DNA of 64,000 nucleotides. It comes from Vanilla planifolia (lineage: Eukaryota > Streptophyta > Magnoliopsida > Asparagales > Orchidaceae). The notes under the pieces were generated by a model. The model was given only the letters and a program-made list of their open reading frames with translations, was not told the DNA's origin and made no database searches. The translations under genes were made by a program, and so were the position numbers. Of the stretch, positions 23,975 to 36,880 are shown in pieces. The stretch covers positions 15,166,385 through 15,230,384 of the forward strand of contig CM043870.1 in assembly GCA_023846275.1 (NCBI GenBank), in the 5' to 3' direction. Position 1 is the stretch's first letter, and each line of letters begins with the position of its first letter.

Positions 23975-26900
23975 AACTATGTTCCCCATTTATAGAAATG
24001 GAAAGGTTAACTCATCACCTATTGTTTTTATTAAAAAACAGGAATCAACATACTATAACAATTGCTTCAGTAGCATTAGATAGATAAATCCTATCATTAG
24101 TATCACTATTCACCTTTGGACATCATCGAACCATGATTGTCCTACCTAATATCACATCGTACAAGTACCCTTCTTAAAGCTTTGCATCATTCATTCTTGG
24201 ACACTAATGCCAAATCTATTAGACTTGATTTTCAGCCAATTATTTTTTACCACCCCAAAGTGCAACTAAATGCACATATCCATTAATTGTTCAATCAATT
24301 ATAATCATACATGCTACAAAATATAGTCATATAACTCATACATAATTAAAACTAGAATCCAAAATATAAAAGTCATAAACGTAAAATGTTTAAATGACAT
24401 CATAATATAGGTCCAACAAGAAATTATCATATGTGTAAATAGTAAAGACCAAGAATAATATACTATTTTTGTCTATTGTTCATCAACATATAGAACTTAT
24501 TGTCATGAATAGATGAAATAACTCAACTATTTTAAATCATAAATTAAAGAAGAAATTCCTCTTTCCTTTGTACTAAATATGTGTAAAATAATAGGGAGAG
24601 TGAGCCAGGAAACAAAATAAAGATAACATTAGTCATTTTATGATAAATAGTAATAATGTGTGATATACAACAATCTTTAAGAGCAATGTGTCATCATCAC
24701 TTGACATAAAAGCTTAACAAGTGTACCTCTATCTACTATGTTAACTTGATACAAGAGTTTATGATACAAATAGATGGATGATTGTGTTCCACATCAATCT
24801 AGTGCTCTTACTAAGAGAAGAAAATAACTTGGTCTTGCATTCTTATCACATCATATCTCCTAGCATCCAACTTGGCTAATTATGTGGGCAAACCTCTTAG
24901 TATTCTATAAGTATTTAATATGCACATGTATTACCGAATGCATATCCAAACACATTATCTTTCCCTATGAGCTAAATGTGAAATTGTTCCCTCATAAGAC
25001 TAAATATAAAAATGGCACTTATCCATACCTAGAATCACTTAGCAAATGATCTAACACTCCTTTTATAGGGTTAAGAAATAATATGATGTGGTTACAACCA
25101 TGGTAAAGGATTTCAAATATCTAACTTATCGATCCCCTTTGTAAGGACCTAAGTTCTAAGGCCTAATACATACATTTGTTTTTTAAATTAAGATCTTATT
25201 CATAACTTAATAATATCATACCAATAATTATTTATCACTATTAAAAAGTTAATAGGGTTCTCTTAAACACAAATAAAGTAAGGTTTCTTAATATCAATTA
25301 AACTATCTAAATTATTTAATTTTTCTAAATCCCTAAATCAAGTATCTAGGATTATCCATCCTTTAATTAAGACAACCTAAAATTTCTTCCAAAACCTTAA
25401 TAAATTGTCTTAGGTTACTATCAATTACCTTGGTACCTTAAGGTTTTCTTGAAATCCTAAATCAATCTTCTAAGTTAGAGGAACTAACGGACATGATGGA
25501 TAATTCAATATTCTAGCAAAACTTCAAGTTAAGAAATATGAATTTACCACTTAAACACACAATTTAACCAAAGATATAATTGAACATAGTTTAATTAAAT
25601 TTCATTTTCCTTTTTAAATCAAGAAACATTAGAAATTAATATACATATGTTAATACATTAATGATCATAATTATTTGTCTACATCTTATCAAATTAGCAA
25701 CTTGTTTCACTTAGAAATTATCTACATTTGCATCTATAATCCTACGGTTCAACCTACCCTGTTATAAAAGTAAAGGACTTCACTGAGGGTAAGCCTTTCC
25801 TCTTTGTAATCTTGGGATCCTTATTCATCTTCTTACTCTTGGATAGTTCTTCTTCTTTCCCTTAGCTTCTCTTGATTGGCCTCCTTGCTTGTCATATGAC
25901 TATGTATTCCTTAAACCTAACAAAGAAACATTTTAATGCTTAAATATTCTTACTAAACATCCTTAAATCTATGGATTTACTAATCAAATTGGTTAGGGTC
26001 TTCTAGGATAATTAAGTGAAGCATATTATATATAAATAGCTACGAACCCATAATCCATCTCAATAAGATCTAAAGTTTGGATTAGACTATGCTAATTAGA
26101 TTGTCCAAAATCATAAATGATAATTTAATTACCACTTTTACAAGTTGTTTCCAAAAATTTTAATTTAGACCCCTTGACACCAATGACAGTGATCGAAAGT
26201 AACTCGATCACAAAGCTTATTTTATTCAACTTGATTAAATCATGCTAATACCATACCTATATCATACTAAATGATGATCCAAATCACCTTTGACGACCTA
26301 AAACATTTTTTGATTACAAAGGTATGATCAAATAGTTTTAATTACATGATACACTATGTACACATTTCTTATCTCATAATCAAATTAACCTTTGGTGCAA
26401 TAGAATTCTGAATTGATTATGTCTATATCATATCTCTAATTATGCTATACAACCAATGCTCACCTAGCACTTAAGTCATCAAACATAGAACATTTTCCTT
26501 CCCTTACTATCATACATATACAATCCATAACTTTATTATTATATAATCATAGTATTAGCTTACACCGATCTTTGAATTCCATATTAATGCCCTTATATGT
26601 GGGAGTAATCGACATAGTACAAAAATTAGATAGTATTCAAAAATTCCGTTATCTTATAGTACCTTATAGTACACGATGTGTTGTTATTCTACTAAATAAT
26701 AGTAATTGTTTACCTTGGTCACATAAAATGCTTCTGATGTTATGATCATGACATTATAAAATAATATGATAATGATGTCACACTTATGCAAACTAAATCT
26801 AATTTAGCATATCATCCTTGTAACTTTCGCTAACAAATCATATCATTTGATTAACTAATATTTTATGATAAAATATTACAATAGGGTTCCTTTTCAACTT

Positions 26901-27041
26901 TCTTCACCATCATACCAAACGATTCTCATTAAAGTCATAACTAGTAATGACCTAACATAATTTCTTAAAATGCAAAGAAAACTTAACCAAAAAAATGAAA
27001 GAAAATAACATATATTAGTTCAACAAAGAAGAGGTTTAGAA
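23975..27041 (-). mobile_element. Second copy of the long gypsy LTR, internally shortened
   Basis: Matches 9986-14249 at both ends: ATCAATCTAGTGCTCT (24793-24808), TTCTTTCCCTTAG (25853-25865), and ACCCATAATCC at about 26047 against about 13219. The last 140 bases (26900-27041) align with the TG end of the first copy, including minus-strand ATGTTATTTTCTTTCAT against ATGTTATTTTTCTCTCAT. Bases corresponding to about 10740-12500 of the first copy are absent. The left boundary near 23975 (TGTTCCCCATTT) is a guess from likeness to TGTTACACCCC ends. No internal gypsy genes adjoin it, so it may be a solo LTR. Confidence 0.65.
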
Positions 27042-27079
27042 CTTTTTTTATTGGGCCCTCCTTGTTTCTAGGTGAAATG

Positions 27080-28245
27080 GTTGGGTGGTTTTAATGTAGG
27101 ATGATTTGTTAATGCTTATTTTAGCTATAGAAAATTAAGAAGAGCTTAGGTTCAAGTAATATATCCATAAAAGAGCCTACCCAAGCTAATGTATACTTAG
27201 AATCAAAAATCCTAGGATCATTAAGAAAGTAAAAGCTTTTCCCAAAAGTCAAGGGCTAGCATTGATTTTTAACATAACGTATCTCAACTTAAAGGAAACA
27301 TAGTTTTAATAACCCGCACTCAAAGCATTTATGATGGCAGTGAATTGGCAAGGTACACCCAAAAGAAAAGTTTTTGGAATACTAAACAAAAAATCACATC
27401 GTCACATGCACAAACGAGAAAGTTGGGTACAACATTTAATTTCTCTAAAAGTTGGAAAAAATGGTTAAGAACTTTCCTAGTGATTTGATACTCTTTATGG
27501 ATATTTGATAAATGGGTTGAGATCTCTTTTTTTCATCCTCTCTCTTGCCTTCCTAAGAAAGCTCTTAAATCACAATGTTAGATTGATCATTCATGACATG
27601 CTCTATCAAACAATTTTGGTAGTAGCGTTTCATTACTTCATTCATAATTACATTTTTTACAACATGGTCAACATCCCTATTTATAGAGATCTTAAAAGTA
27701 CAATATTAATTTGATAACATTAGAATATAAAAGGACATTTTGGAGTTGACACGTTATGAAATTCTCAAGATTATTTCAAAATTCTAAAATTCACCGTAAA
27801 TTACAAAATAAATACTTTGAATTCTACAAAAAACATTGACTTGAAAATCTACAAAATAAATTATTATAATAAAACTAAAATAAGACGGTGCATTTTGACC
27901 AAAGATCTGACATGTAGTGAGGGAGCATGCCACATGATGAGTGGGTGTGGGTGGAGAGGCACATGACACCACTGGTCTAGTTTTTGGGTCAACATGGGTC
28001 AGAGCAAAGGAGTGCGGGTTGATGGGTCAGGCACACTAATAGATTAGGCCTATGCATGCTGTTAGGATATGATGGGTCGAGTGCATCAATGAGTTTGAAG
28101 GGTTAGTATAGAAAGAGTGAATTGGCAGATGCCATTCACTAACTAGTGATGCTAAAATAATGTCAGAAAATGCTAACAAAAACAACCAAAAAGTCAATTT
28201 TAAGTTTCTAAAATCATTTTCATCCAAATTCTACACTAACATAGT
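27080..28245 (-). mobile_element. LTR-like repeat R1, copy 1
   Basis: Bases 27080-27760 match 56410-56830. They share AAATCCTAGGATCAT (27208-27222 and 56529-56543), a CAAGGGCT(T)A block, and CATCCCTATTTAT before a TATA-like site. On the minus strand there is a good TATA box (27678-27685) with a less AT-rich region upstream (27890-28110), as in the U3 of an LTR. A possible TG start lies at about 28238 (TGTTAGTGTAG on the minus strand). The adjoining long gypsy LTR ends at 27041. Open stretches 27505-27714, 27784-27972 and 28036-28227 show no domain. Family not identified. Confidence 0.5.
27678..27685 (-). promoter_or_regulatory. TATA box of LTR-like repeat R1
   Basis: The minus strand reads TATAAATA within CTCTATAAATAGGGATG, a strong plant-type TATA box. 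In the second copy of the repeat the same place reads AATAAATA (56764-56771), so it has decayed there. Confidence 0.55.
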
Positions 28246-28778
28246 TATGAGGGTACTAAAGGGAAGTCCTCTACTAAAGTTAAAACTAAAAATATCTAAA
28301 AATCTACCAATTAATCTTTGAATCACTTAAACTAAACTATAGATATAAATACCTTCATGAATTGAAAAAAAAATTAAAAAAGTATAATAAATTTGGATCA
28401 ATTATAATTAACCCCTACAAAAAAAATTATAGTAAAGATTAATGTGAAGTAAAGACAATTTTGGCTTGACTACATGTCTGAATAAAATTAGTACAACACC
28501 AATGGAAAATTTATGCATTGTATGGGTTGCTATTGCATCATCAATCCCAGATAGGAAAGAGATCAATTTCTTAGAACTAGTAGTGTAAAATCTCTAATAC
28601 AACTCTAACATCCCAAGTTTAAGTTGTGAAAATCCTTCGTAGTAATCAAAGTATTATTAGAGGTGAGATGGACTCACCAACATATGAAAAGTCTTTGTTG
28701 TGTTTGATCTTATATGAAAACTATTTGATCACTTAAGATTTACACCACTTGTTCTCTCAACAAACTTCATGGGGCTTA

Positions 28779-28970
28779 TTATAATAGTAGGATCGATTCA
28801 CTTGGAAAAGTTGGTGAAGGTTCAAAAGGCTCAATAGGTAATGGGTGTGGTTATCTACGAGGTAAAAGATCTAAAATATTAAAAGGTACTACTTCTTTAT
28901 AATCTTTAGGTAAATCCAAATCGTAAACATTGATACCTACTTCTTTAGGTAAATCCAGCAACACATGCAT
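28779..28970 (-). pseudogene. Ty3/gypsy integrase C-terminal fragment
   Basis: The minus-strand frame 28970-28779 is open for 63 codons except one TAA. It contains INVYDLDLPKDYKEVVPFNI followed by LDLLPRR. This fits the end of many plant gypsy integrases, where NAYxxxLPxxxxxxxxFNVxDLxPY marks the C-terminal DNA-binding fold. The frame can be followed upstream to about 29010 (RSRFKQEPMENYMH) but the integrase core is not recognised in 29010-30400. It is not part of the Tekay-like body at 14280-16960. Short length and one stop mean it is a fragment, not a gene. A repeated CTACTTCTTTA..GGTAAATCC on the plus strand reflects two similar DLPK turns. Confidence 0.72.
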
Positions 28971-29010
28971 GTAATTTTCCATGGGTTCTTGTTTGAATCG
29001 ACTCCTACTA

Positions 29011-30410
29011 AGTGTCAGCTATCATTGACTCATACAACGATAATAATATCTAACATTAATGAGAAATAGTGAAACCTTCACATTATTTATGGGACAATAC
29101 TACATTAGGTTTCTTTTAATGGAAGTCAAGTAATTTATAATTGTTAACTCCTTCTTTAATGTCATTTCTCATGGCTTGAAATTCATGTCAAGAATTTTGA
29201 AAATTATTTAATTTTTCGCTAAAAGTAATCTTCAAATGTATATAAAAACATTGACCTAAAGTTCTTATTAAAAAGTTATTGTTGCATCATGGCTTTTAGA
29301 AGAACAACGTTCACTCTCCCTATTGTAGCCATGACTCCACATCATCTTTGACACTGTTAACAAAAAAATTAACCATTTTGAAAATATGCACACACTTTTG
29401 GTGAAGACAATTCTTAATTATCGATAAGTACATTTACGTAAGAAGCACGAAATTGATTAGTTCTTTCAAGTGTAATAATAAATTTCTCCTATATCTCCTT
29501 ACAAGAATTTTTAATGTGCATCATAAGATAATCAATAGATGTTGAGCTACAACTATGTGATAAAACTTAATTTTAATTATACTAGAAAGATCAATTGTTG
29601 AATAAATTTATGAAATGGATTTTATAGAAGATTATCATCTACTATTTCAATCGATCAAACATAATTATTTTAAAATAAATTTGAAATCAAATAATTGATC
29701 AATTGTAAAAGTGGACTACTACCATTTCCTAGAAAGAAGATAGTATTTTGTTAAATAGTTATTGTTTGATGGTGGAATCAATTTCAACAAAAAATGCTAT
29801 GAGTACAAAAGTTTGTTCAATTGGGATCTCTCTAGGTTACTTAGCCATTAAAATCCATTCTCTTATACCGATAGTTTGACATTGAAGGACACATGAAGAC
29901 AGTGAATTTTGTGTATAAATCTTTTTCAAAATTAGAATATCAAAAAGCAAAAATGTTTCAAATAACAAGTAATATTTACCCAAATTGTAATAATGGGAAA
30001 TAATAAAAAAGAATTTCATAAAAGAAAGGATACATAGAAATTATTTAGTGGTTTGTTTCTTAGCCAATGGACCTTCATCAAGCCTTAATCTATGTGGATT
30101 TTTGCCAAGTGTTTACGTTCGTTCTTTTGCTATTGCTTCTAAAGAAACCATTAAAAGTTGTGCCATTATATAAAGCATAAGAAACAACCTCTTCTCTAGT
30201 TTTTTAAAGAATGAAACTCTAGCCATCATGAGTTTCGTTTAATGCTGAAAAACTATCTTTCCTTGAGATTTTCCAAAGCTCAAATTCAACAACTTTCTTA
30301 GTATGTTCAATTGTACAAATGCAACCCAATAGAGCTTGCAAAAATAAGAAAAATAAAACTCTTACTTTTATTTTTAGAGTAGAACCACTAATTTACCTAA
30401 CTTGAAAATT
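29011..30410. other. Unassigned AT-rich stretch upstream of the integrase fragment
   Basis: By position (minus strand, upstream of an integrase tail) this could be more gypsy coding sequence, but I could not recognise a domain. Minus-strand traces such as EFQAMRNDIKEGVNNYKLLDFH near 29170-29100 look protein-like but unassigned. The frame 29837-30019 has no domain. A plus-strand TATATAAAG lies at about 30169. Confidence 0.35.
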
Positions 30411-33400
30411 TGTTGCACAGTCACACCTAAGCTTACAACAAATTATTTTAATAAATCCCCAGATATAACAAAACACATATACCAATCAATGTACTTGGCA
30501 ACTGATTCTATCAATTTATTGGCCTGTCGTTAACCTAGGAGTTGCGATCCCCAATTTGACCATCATGATCATAATATGCCAACAAAAATGAACCTTGTCC
30601 CTTTTACCAACTAGCCATGAAATCTATTCAGATACTTATTCACCCCAAGCTATATAGTCACCAATATACAATGGCTAGCATAAGATAAAAAAGAAACCTG
30701 CAATGTGTCATAGATAATAGAATGCAAACACTAACATATGACTCATAGATATCTAATACCATAATACATAATATAGAAGCCATAAATATCCAATCTAAAA
30801 TAACATCCTCTCAAAAATTTGTGCCTAAAATATATTATAACTATTTAAATGTTGAAGTCCACAAATAGCAATCTACTATAACCAAATAGACATCAATATG
30901 AACAACTAAAAATAATAAATGTAAATAGAAACATAGCTTATCCTAATCATGAAATATAAGTAGAAATTTCAACCAATAGATCTACAAACTCTAATGCTTT
31001 GAACTCGAGCTCTCAAGTAACACTTAACTACTTGGACCTATATAAGTATATGAAGGAGTGAGCTTGAGAGCTCAATAAGGAATCCTAAATTTATATTATA
31101 AAACTAAAAAAGAAATAATAACATCATATATATATATATATATATAATGGGAATAATCAACATCAAGTATAAAATCTCATTAGTTGTATCTCTATCTTGT
31201 GAATTAAGTTGATGATTGAAGTTATGATGCTACAAAATAGATGCAAAGTATACCAGGAAAAAGCAGTACTCTGTTGATACTCAATAAACTCATAACAAGA
31301 CTTAAACTCCTATCTCATCACATGAGTTAGCACTCCATAATTAGTAATGTCAATCACATGGGTTAACCCCATAGAAATTTAAGAGTCCTTAATAACTACA
31401 TGCACTCCTTACATATATGTTGGAACATCATCTAATCCTTATGGGACTAAATGTACAACACGTTATGATTAATAGCTATTTTCCTAGATGTTCAAAAAAT
31501 AATGCAAAATGGCTGCCTCCTTATCTATGGAGTAGTAATATCTAACTTGCATATCTTTTTTTTAGTGTTCAAAATCTAGAGTCCATTTTATCCTAATTTT
31601 TTTATTTTAATCATGATCAATTTAATGGTTTATTAGCATCATTCCAACCTTTATTTATTAATATTTATGCATTATTATTATTTTCTCAAAAAATAAAACA
31701 AAGTACCTAAGGTCTTGTCAAGCCATAAATTAGTTATCTAGAGTACAATGAATTACCTGAGCATCATAAGATTTGCTTTAAAACCTAAATCAACCATATG
31801 GGGTGGCATAATTTAATTAAGTATCATATGATTTCATTTAAACTACAAATAAACTATTTTGAGTTACTAGGGCTCCAAAAACCTTAAGTCAATTATCTGG
31901 CATACAATTAAGTACATGGCTACATTAGGGTTTTGTCTAAACTTTATACCAAAGTCATATTAAACATCAATCCTATAGTTAGTACTTCATCTAATGTTAT
32001 TTAATATGCTTCAAATTATTTCATTACCTATCTAGGCTATCCATTAAGTTTTTATTTGGGTGTAAATATTTGGACTCTAAATTTATGCACATTATCCAAG
32101 TTATAATTACAGCAACCAAGTATGCATTTATATGAGTTTTACAAGTAACTCTCAAATCTCAAAGAAAAATCTAAGCCATTACATCTTTCTTAAAGGCCTC
32201 TCTAGGGCCACACACATTACCCAAATAACCATTCTGAGTTTTAACCCAATGTCTAAGAAACTAAACTATCATTTATGATCTAAGCCAAAAAATGAAATCA
32301 AGCTAATGGATTGACCAACAAAACAAACATAATTAGGTCCTTAGCAGAGCATTGCATATCTTTAAAGCTTAACTTGAGCCCTCCAACTTTTAAAAGGGAT
32401 TTGCCAAACCCTTCACTATCTAAAGGCCTTATCATTGACAACCATAAAAGGCTCACCAAGTGTTAATAACACTTGCCTAACCATATGACCTTCCAGTAAT
32501 AAAAACCTCAACATAAACCAATTTATAGATACAACCCATAGCAAGACTTATCTTCCATAGGTTCATGAAAAATCTTTAGTAATATGCCCACTTTCTTATA
32601 CTAACTAAACCTTTCATATATAGGATTATCATCTTATAGGATTACCAAAGAACCTCAAGTCTTCTTTACCACCAATTAGGGATCAACCATATGATAATAG
32701 CAATATTTATAAATCTAATTCCATCCATATCCTTAATTACACTTAATAAAAATCCAATCCTTCATACCAACAAACTATGACCCAAACCAATCTAGCCATC
32801 CTTCATGGATTAAAATTATGCTCTTCCAATCTTTACATCTAGAAATTAAGGACTTTGTTCAGCCTTAAAAGCTATTTAGATTCACATAAGGCCATAATGT
32901 CATTTCTCATATCATTTAAAAGAGACATGTCAAAAGCTTCCCATGAATACCTAAGCAAAAAAAACTTTCATTAAAAGAATACTTAGGGTTTGGCTATGCT
33001 TCTCAAGTGTTAACATAATATTAGTAGCCTAGTATAAGTCAATTGAGCTTACAAAATTTTCAAGTAACTTTTCAATCAAGAAATCATTGTTATGCGTCAA
33101 TGTTCATGTCGTACCACAGTTCTTATGTTTCAAACTTAAAGCACATCATGCTTAATCATGATATCACATAGTATTTATAAAGTAATACTATGCTAAAGCA
33201 ACATGTAAGAATGTAAATAAATTTTCATATAACATGAAGTCTTAGCAAATAACATGGACCACCCATATTCTTTAATAATTTTTATTAAAATACTTCCATA
33301 GCATAACGTTTATAAGAACCTGGCATTCACTTCCATATGGATTGTTTCTTTGGCATATTCATTTCAAAAAATCTTAATCATCAATCTTCCATGTTTGAAA

Positions 33401-34088
33401 TTTTGACTAAATTTCTACTATTTATGGTTAATGGAGCATGGAAGAAAAAGTACACAAGAATTTCCGAATTACTTATGAAATCATGAGATCATTAATGATC
33501 TTAATTCTACAATTCCATTAATCATAAATACATACTTTTGTTTTCTTAGGCATCGATCCAAATTAAAAATTAATTTTTTTTAAATTTAATTCATAGATTA
33601 CTAATAGATCTTGACTTAGAAAGCATATATTTCAAAATAATAACATATATCACTCGATTAAGTGCACTAGGTAACCCTTGTGATGGATTTGTCAAGCAGT
33701 AAAAGTTTAGCATTTTTTTCAAATAAGCTGGATTAGGGTGAATCAGGTTTAGTTTTGAAGAACATGACATGCATTATTGAAGATAGTAAATTAGTGATCT
33801 TCAAAGCAAATTGGAGTGTTTAGAAAGCTTCAATAATTAAAAAATGCACATCAAATTTCAAATTTTTTTAATGAAATAGAATGTTAGTTTATTGATTATT
33901 AATCAAAAGTCATATCTCTCTACTATTTTTAACATCAAATCCAACTTAAGCATCCAAAATTTTGTAACATTTCTTTGATTTAGGGAGCATTTAAGATTCA
34001 ATGTTTCACTCACTTAATCATTTGCTTTGTTAAATCTCACTTATGCATTTTTAATTTCATTTTAGTTCAATTTGAAAAATAAATTGAG

Positions 34089-34090
<2 letters not shown>
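30411..34090 (-). mobile_element. Third copy of the long gypsy LTR, truncated
   Basis: Begins TGTTGCACAGTCACACC at 30411, resembling the TGTTACACCCC terminus at 42593. It shares AATGTCAATCACATGGG (31346-31362) with 10087-10103. A TATTCTTTAA block lies about 1.92 kb further on in both copies (about 33268 and 12029), and the AAGGCCTCTCTAGGGCCAC region (about 32190) matches AAGCCTTTCTTGAGCCACG at about 10887. Homology ends near 34090, before the promoter-side 1.4 kb of the LTR, where an (AT)21 run and a copia element follow. It retains the central part that the copy at 23975 lacks. Confidence 0.68.
31126..31146. repeat. AT microsatellite in the third LTR copy
   Basis: A 21-base alternating AT run just after a GAGTGAGCT box, the same relative place as the (AT)10 run at 2809-2828. 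Confidence 0.9.

Positions 34091-34091
<1 letters not shown>

Positions 34092-34133
<42 letters not shown>
34092..34133. repeat. (AT)21 microsatellite at a junction of two elements
   Basis: A perfect 42-base AT run between the truncated gypsy LTR and the first base pairs of the copia LTR. Its perfection suggests it is much younger or more mutable than its surroundings. Confidence 0.97.
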
Positions 34134-34136
<3 letters not shown>

Positions 34137-35772
34137 AAGTCTAACAGCAAAGTGTGACCCAAGTGCAAAGCACTCAAGCTAATCAAGCTCAACGGGGTTT
34201 GGAAGCCACGAGTCACGAGACAATTGGAACTAAGTAGGTTCAGGGCCCATCATGGTCAAGGGTGTAGTCATGAACTCATACAACATAAGGTAAGTGAAGG
34301 ATCGAGCTGGGCAAAACATTAAAAAATGTGCAATTTGTCTAGTTTATCACACATCTGTTAAACCTATAGGAATCAAGTAGCCTAGTAGATAAAATCCCAA
34401 GCCCAAGAAGGGGAAGAAAACCCCATTTGGCCACACATTGTATGTGCACAAAGTGTAGAAACACTTTTAATATCTTGTCATTTGGAAATAAAATGTTTTC
34501 CCAAGTCAAATGGCTCAATGTTGAAGCATGCATGAAGTCTCACAATCTAATCATTGATGTTTTGCCTAAGAGTTTACATTCCTATTAGTGATGGTTCAAG
34601 GCATTAATTGGATGACCAAAACCTCATCCAATTTTATAGAAAACTAGCATTCTTTCGACCTTATCAATTAAACTTTCCTTGGATTGTGTAGCTCATAGCT
34701 CTTCAACTTGAACTCTATGGTTGAGATCACTAACTCCTTTATTGTTGATAAACCAAATGATGAAGATCTAATTTGACATGATCAGATAGCCCAAACCTAA
34801 TCCTCCATGTTCTAACCATACATAATTCTTTTATTTTTACATTTGATGATCTAATGAATGAGATCATCTCCAATTGGATCCAATAGCTCTAGTTGATACC
34901 ATCTAATTGCTAATTCACTAGTGGTTAATTATGTGTTTGCAAAAGCCATAAAGCCATTTGAAGAAATTTGCAAGTTATTTAGCAACAGCTTAAAAAATCA
35001 CTTTTTCTTGACTTTTTAACTATTATGATCATAGGGTTTTTTATAAAAATCCAACCATCATGAATAACAGGGCTAATGAACTTGAATAAAACTTTGAGAT
35101 CTATTTGGAGCACTACATAATATTCTACTTCTATAAAATCTCTTGACAATATTGTATGGCTTAGTACCAGATGAAATTCCAAACTCTTCTAACTAAACCT
35201 AACACTTAGTAGTTTACTCACTTCTTTTCATAATTTTTAGCTCATCGTTTCTAGCTCTAATCATAAAAAAATGTATAAAATTGAATAATTTTATGAGAAG
35301 TTCTTTTCCTTACTAGGAGTTTCTTTTTTTAATGTTGTGTAACCTAACATTTGTAAAAGCTTGAGTTTAGTTTGATCTCGTTAAAGAACTGAGATTGGCC
35401 TAAGATCACAAAATCTTGGGTTATAGTTGAAGCAACAATGGCTAGTAAGTTGGAGGTGAATCTTAAAGAAAAATCTAAGTTGTAATTTTTGTAATAGAGA
35501 TGTTTTCTTAACATTAGTTGAGGTGGACTTAGGTTCTAGTTTGAACCAAGTACCTAAATATTTTGGTTCATTTTTCTAATTTTTATTTTTTTCTTAATCA
35601 AAAAATTACAAATTATATATATATAGTATAATATTAAGGTTTTCTAGAAAGTAAAACTATTTTCATAAAGTGTTTTTTTAAAAAATAAATATGATTATAA
35701 AATAGCAAAATTATTTTAAAACCCAAAGTTCACTTTTCTCTTGTGTGATTCATACACACTCATTTGATTTCA
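34133..35772 (+). repeat. 5-prime LTR of the copia element
   Basis: Ends ...GATTTCA at 35772, two bases before a primer site, which fixes its right end. It contains GTTGGAGGTGAATCTTAAAG at about 35450, wording common in copia LTR R/U5 regions. The left end TGTTAAGTC at 34133 is my guess: it is the first TG after the microsatellite and the gypsy LTR. Open stretches 34339-34533 and 34979-35182 (minus) show no domain. Confidence 0.6.
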
Positions 35773-35774
35773 AT

Positions 35775-35790
35775 TGGTCTTAGAGTGAGT
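35775..35790 (+). other. tRNA primer binding site, degenerate
   Basis: TGGTCTTAGAGTGAG here corresponds to TGGTATCAGAGC, complementary to the 3-prime end of initiator methionine tRNA and used by most plant copia elements to start minus-strand DNA synthesis. It lies 2 bases after the LTR end and about 310 bases before the first gag traces. Confidence 0.75.
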
Positions 35791-36084
35791 TCCCTGCAAA
35801 TAGTGAATCAAATCACTCTGGTGAACTATCATGTATGTTTTACTTATTTTATTAAATTTTTTAGTTTATAATTTTGTTGCACATTAAGTTTAATTTTAAT
35901 CTTATTGTGTTGCTTGCTTATTAAAAAACTTATGTTTGTTGATTTTTTTTTGTTCAATTAAGTTTCTACTGTGACTTCAGCTTGATTGATATTGGTGTAA
36001 TATTAGGTGAAGGTTTTTATTTTCTATGTAGACCAATTCTTAATGGTAAACTTTATTTATATTTAAAAAATAGCTAAAATGTTT

Positions 36085-36880
36085 ATCGAATCAATTACCT
36101 TAAAACTATGAGAAGTGATCACTAATCCTTGTGATTTACTCAAATATTCATACACTAATGAGATCAAATCTATTGGAAAACTTAGTAGTGACCAAAGGAG
36201 ATTGGCACAATTAAATTTTAGAGCACTCAACTACCTTCATTATGGCAAATACCCTTGTGAATGTAATCTTGTTATGAAGTTGCATATCACACATAAAGTT
36301 TAGAAGTTAGAAGTAACTTATGAAGGCATTTCAAAAGTTAAAGATATAAAAATAAATATTCTTATGATTATGAGATCTTTAGAATGGATCTAAAAGAAAC
36401 TATAAAGAACATGTTTATTATAGATCTTGCAAGAAACGTGATAAGAATTTTACCCAAGGAGCATGATCCTCTAGCCATGGTAATAGAGGTGGCTAATGAC
36501 ATAAAAAGTTCACATTAGATTATGATGAATAGAAGGCTTGAAGAGTGGGATTTCACAAGCAAGCCAAAGCATGGATCATAGAAAGAAGAATCACTTGCAT
36601 TTAAAGCAAGCAAATATGATTTAGACACATCATTCATCTCTTTCATGGATATGGAAGAAGAGCTAAATTTCCCTCTTCAAAATTTAGATAAAAATTTGGC
36701 AAAATGTTTTGTAAATAAGTATTGGAAAAAGAAGAAAAAAGGGAGAATAATGAGGCACCACGATGTTATGAATGTAGCAAAACTAGCCATGTTAGACTAG
36801 AATGTCTGCAAGTCAATCACATCGAAATAAAGGAAGATCAAATGAAGAAAATGAAGAAAAAAAAATCTTTTCAGGCTACT
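36085..36880 (+). pseudogene. Copia gag with intact CCHC zinc knuckle
   Basis: The particle protein. The open stretch 36115-36303 reads SSDQRRLAQLNFRALNYLHY and ends ITHKV; after a stop come KLEVTYEGISKVKDIKINIL (36307-36366), the UBN2/gag block equal to WDxLEVTHEGTxxVKxxKI. Further traces: RILPKEHDPLAMVIEVANDIK (about 36441-36505). CYECSKTSHVRLEC at 36764-36805 is a CX2CX4HX4C knuckle with all four metal ligands present, unusual in such a decayed element. A run of Lys/Glu codons follows. Frames change several times and stops occur. Confidence 0.88.
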
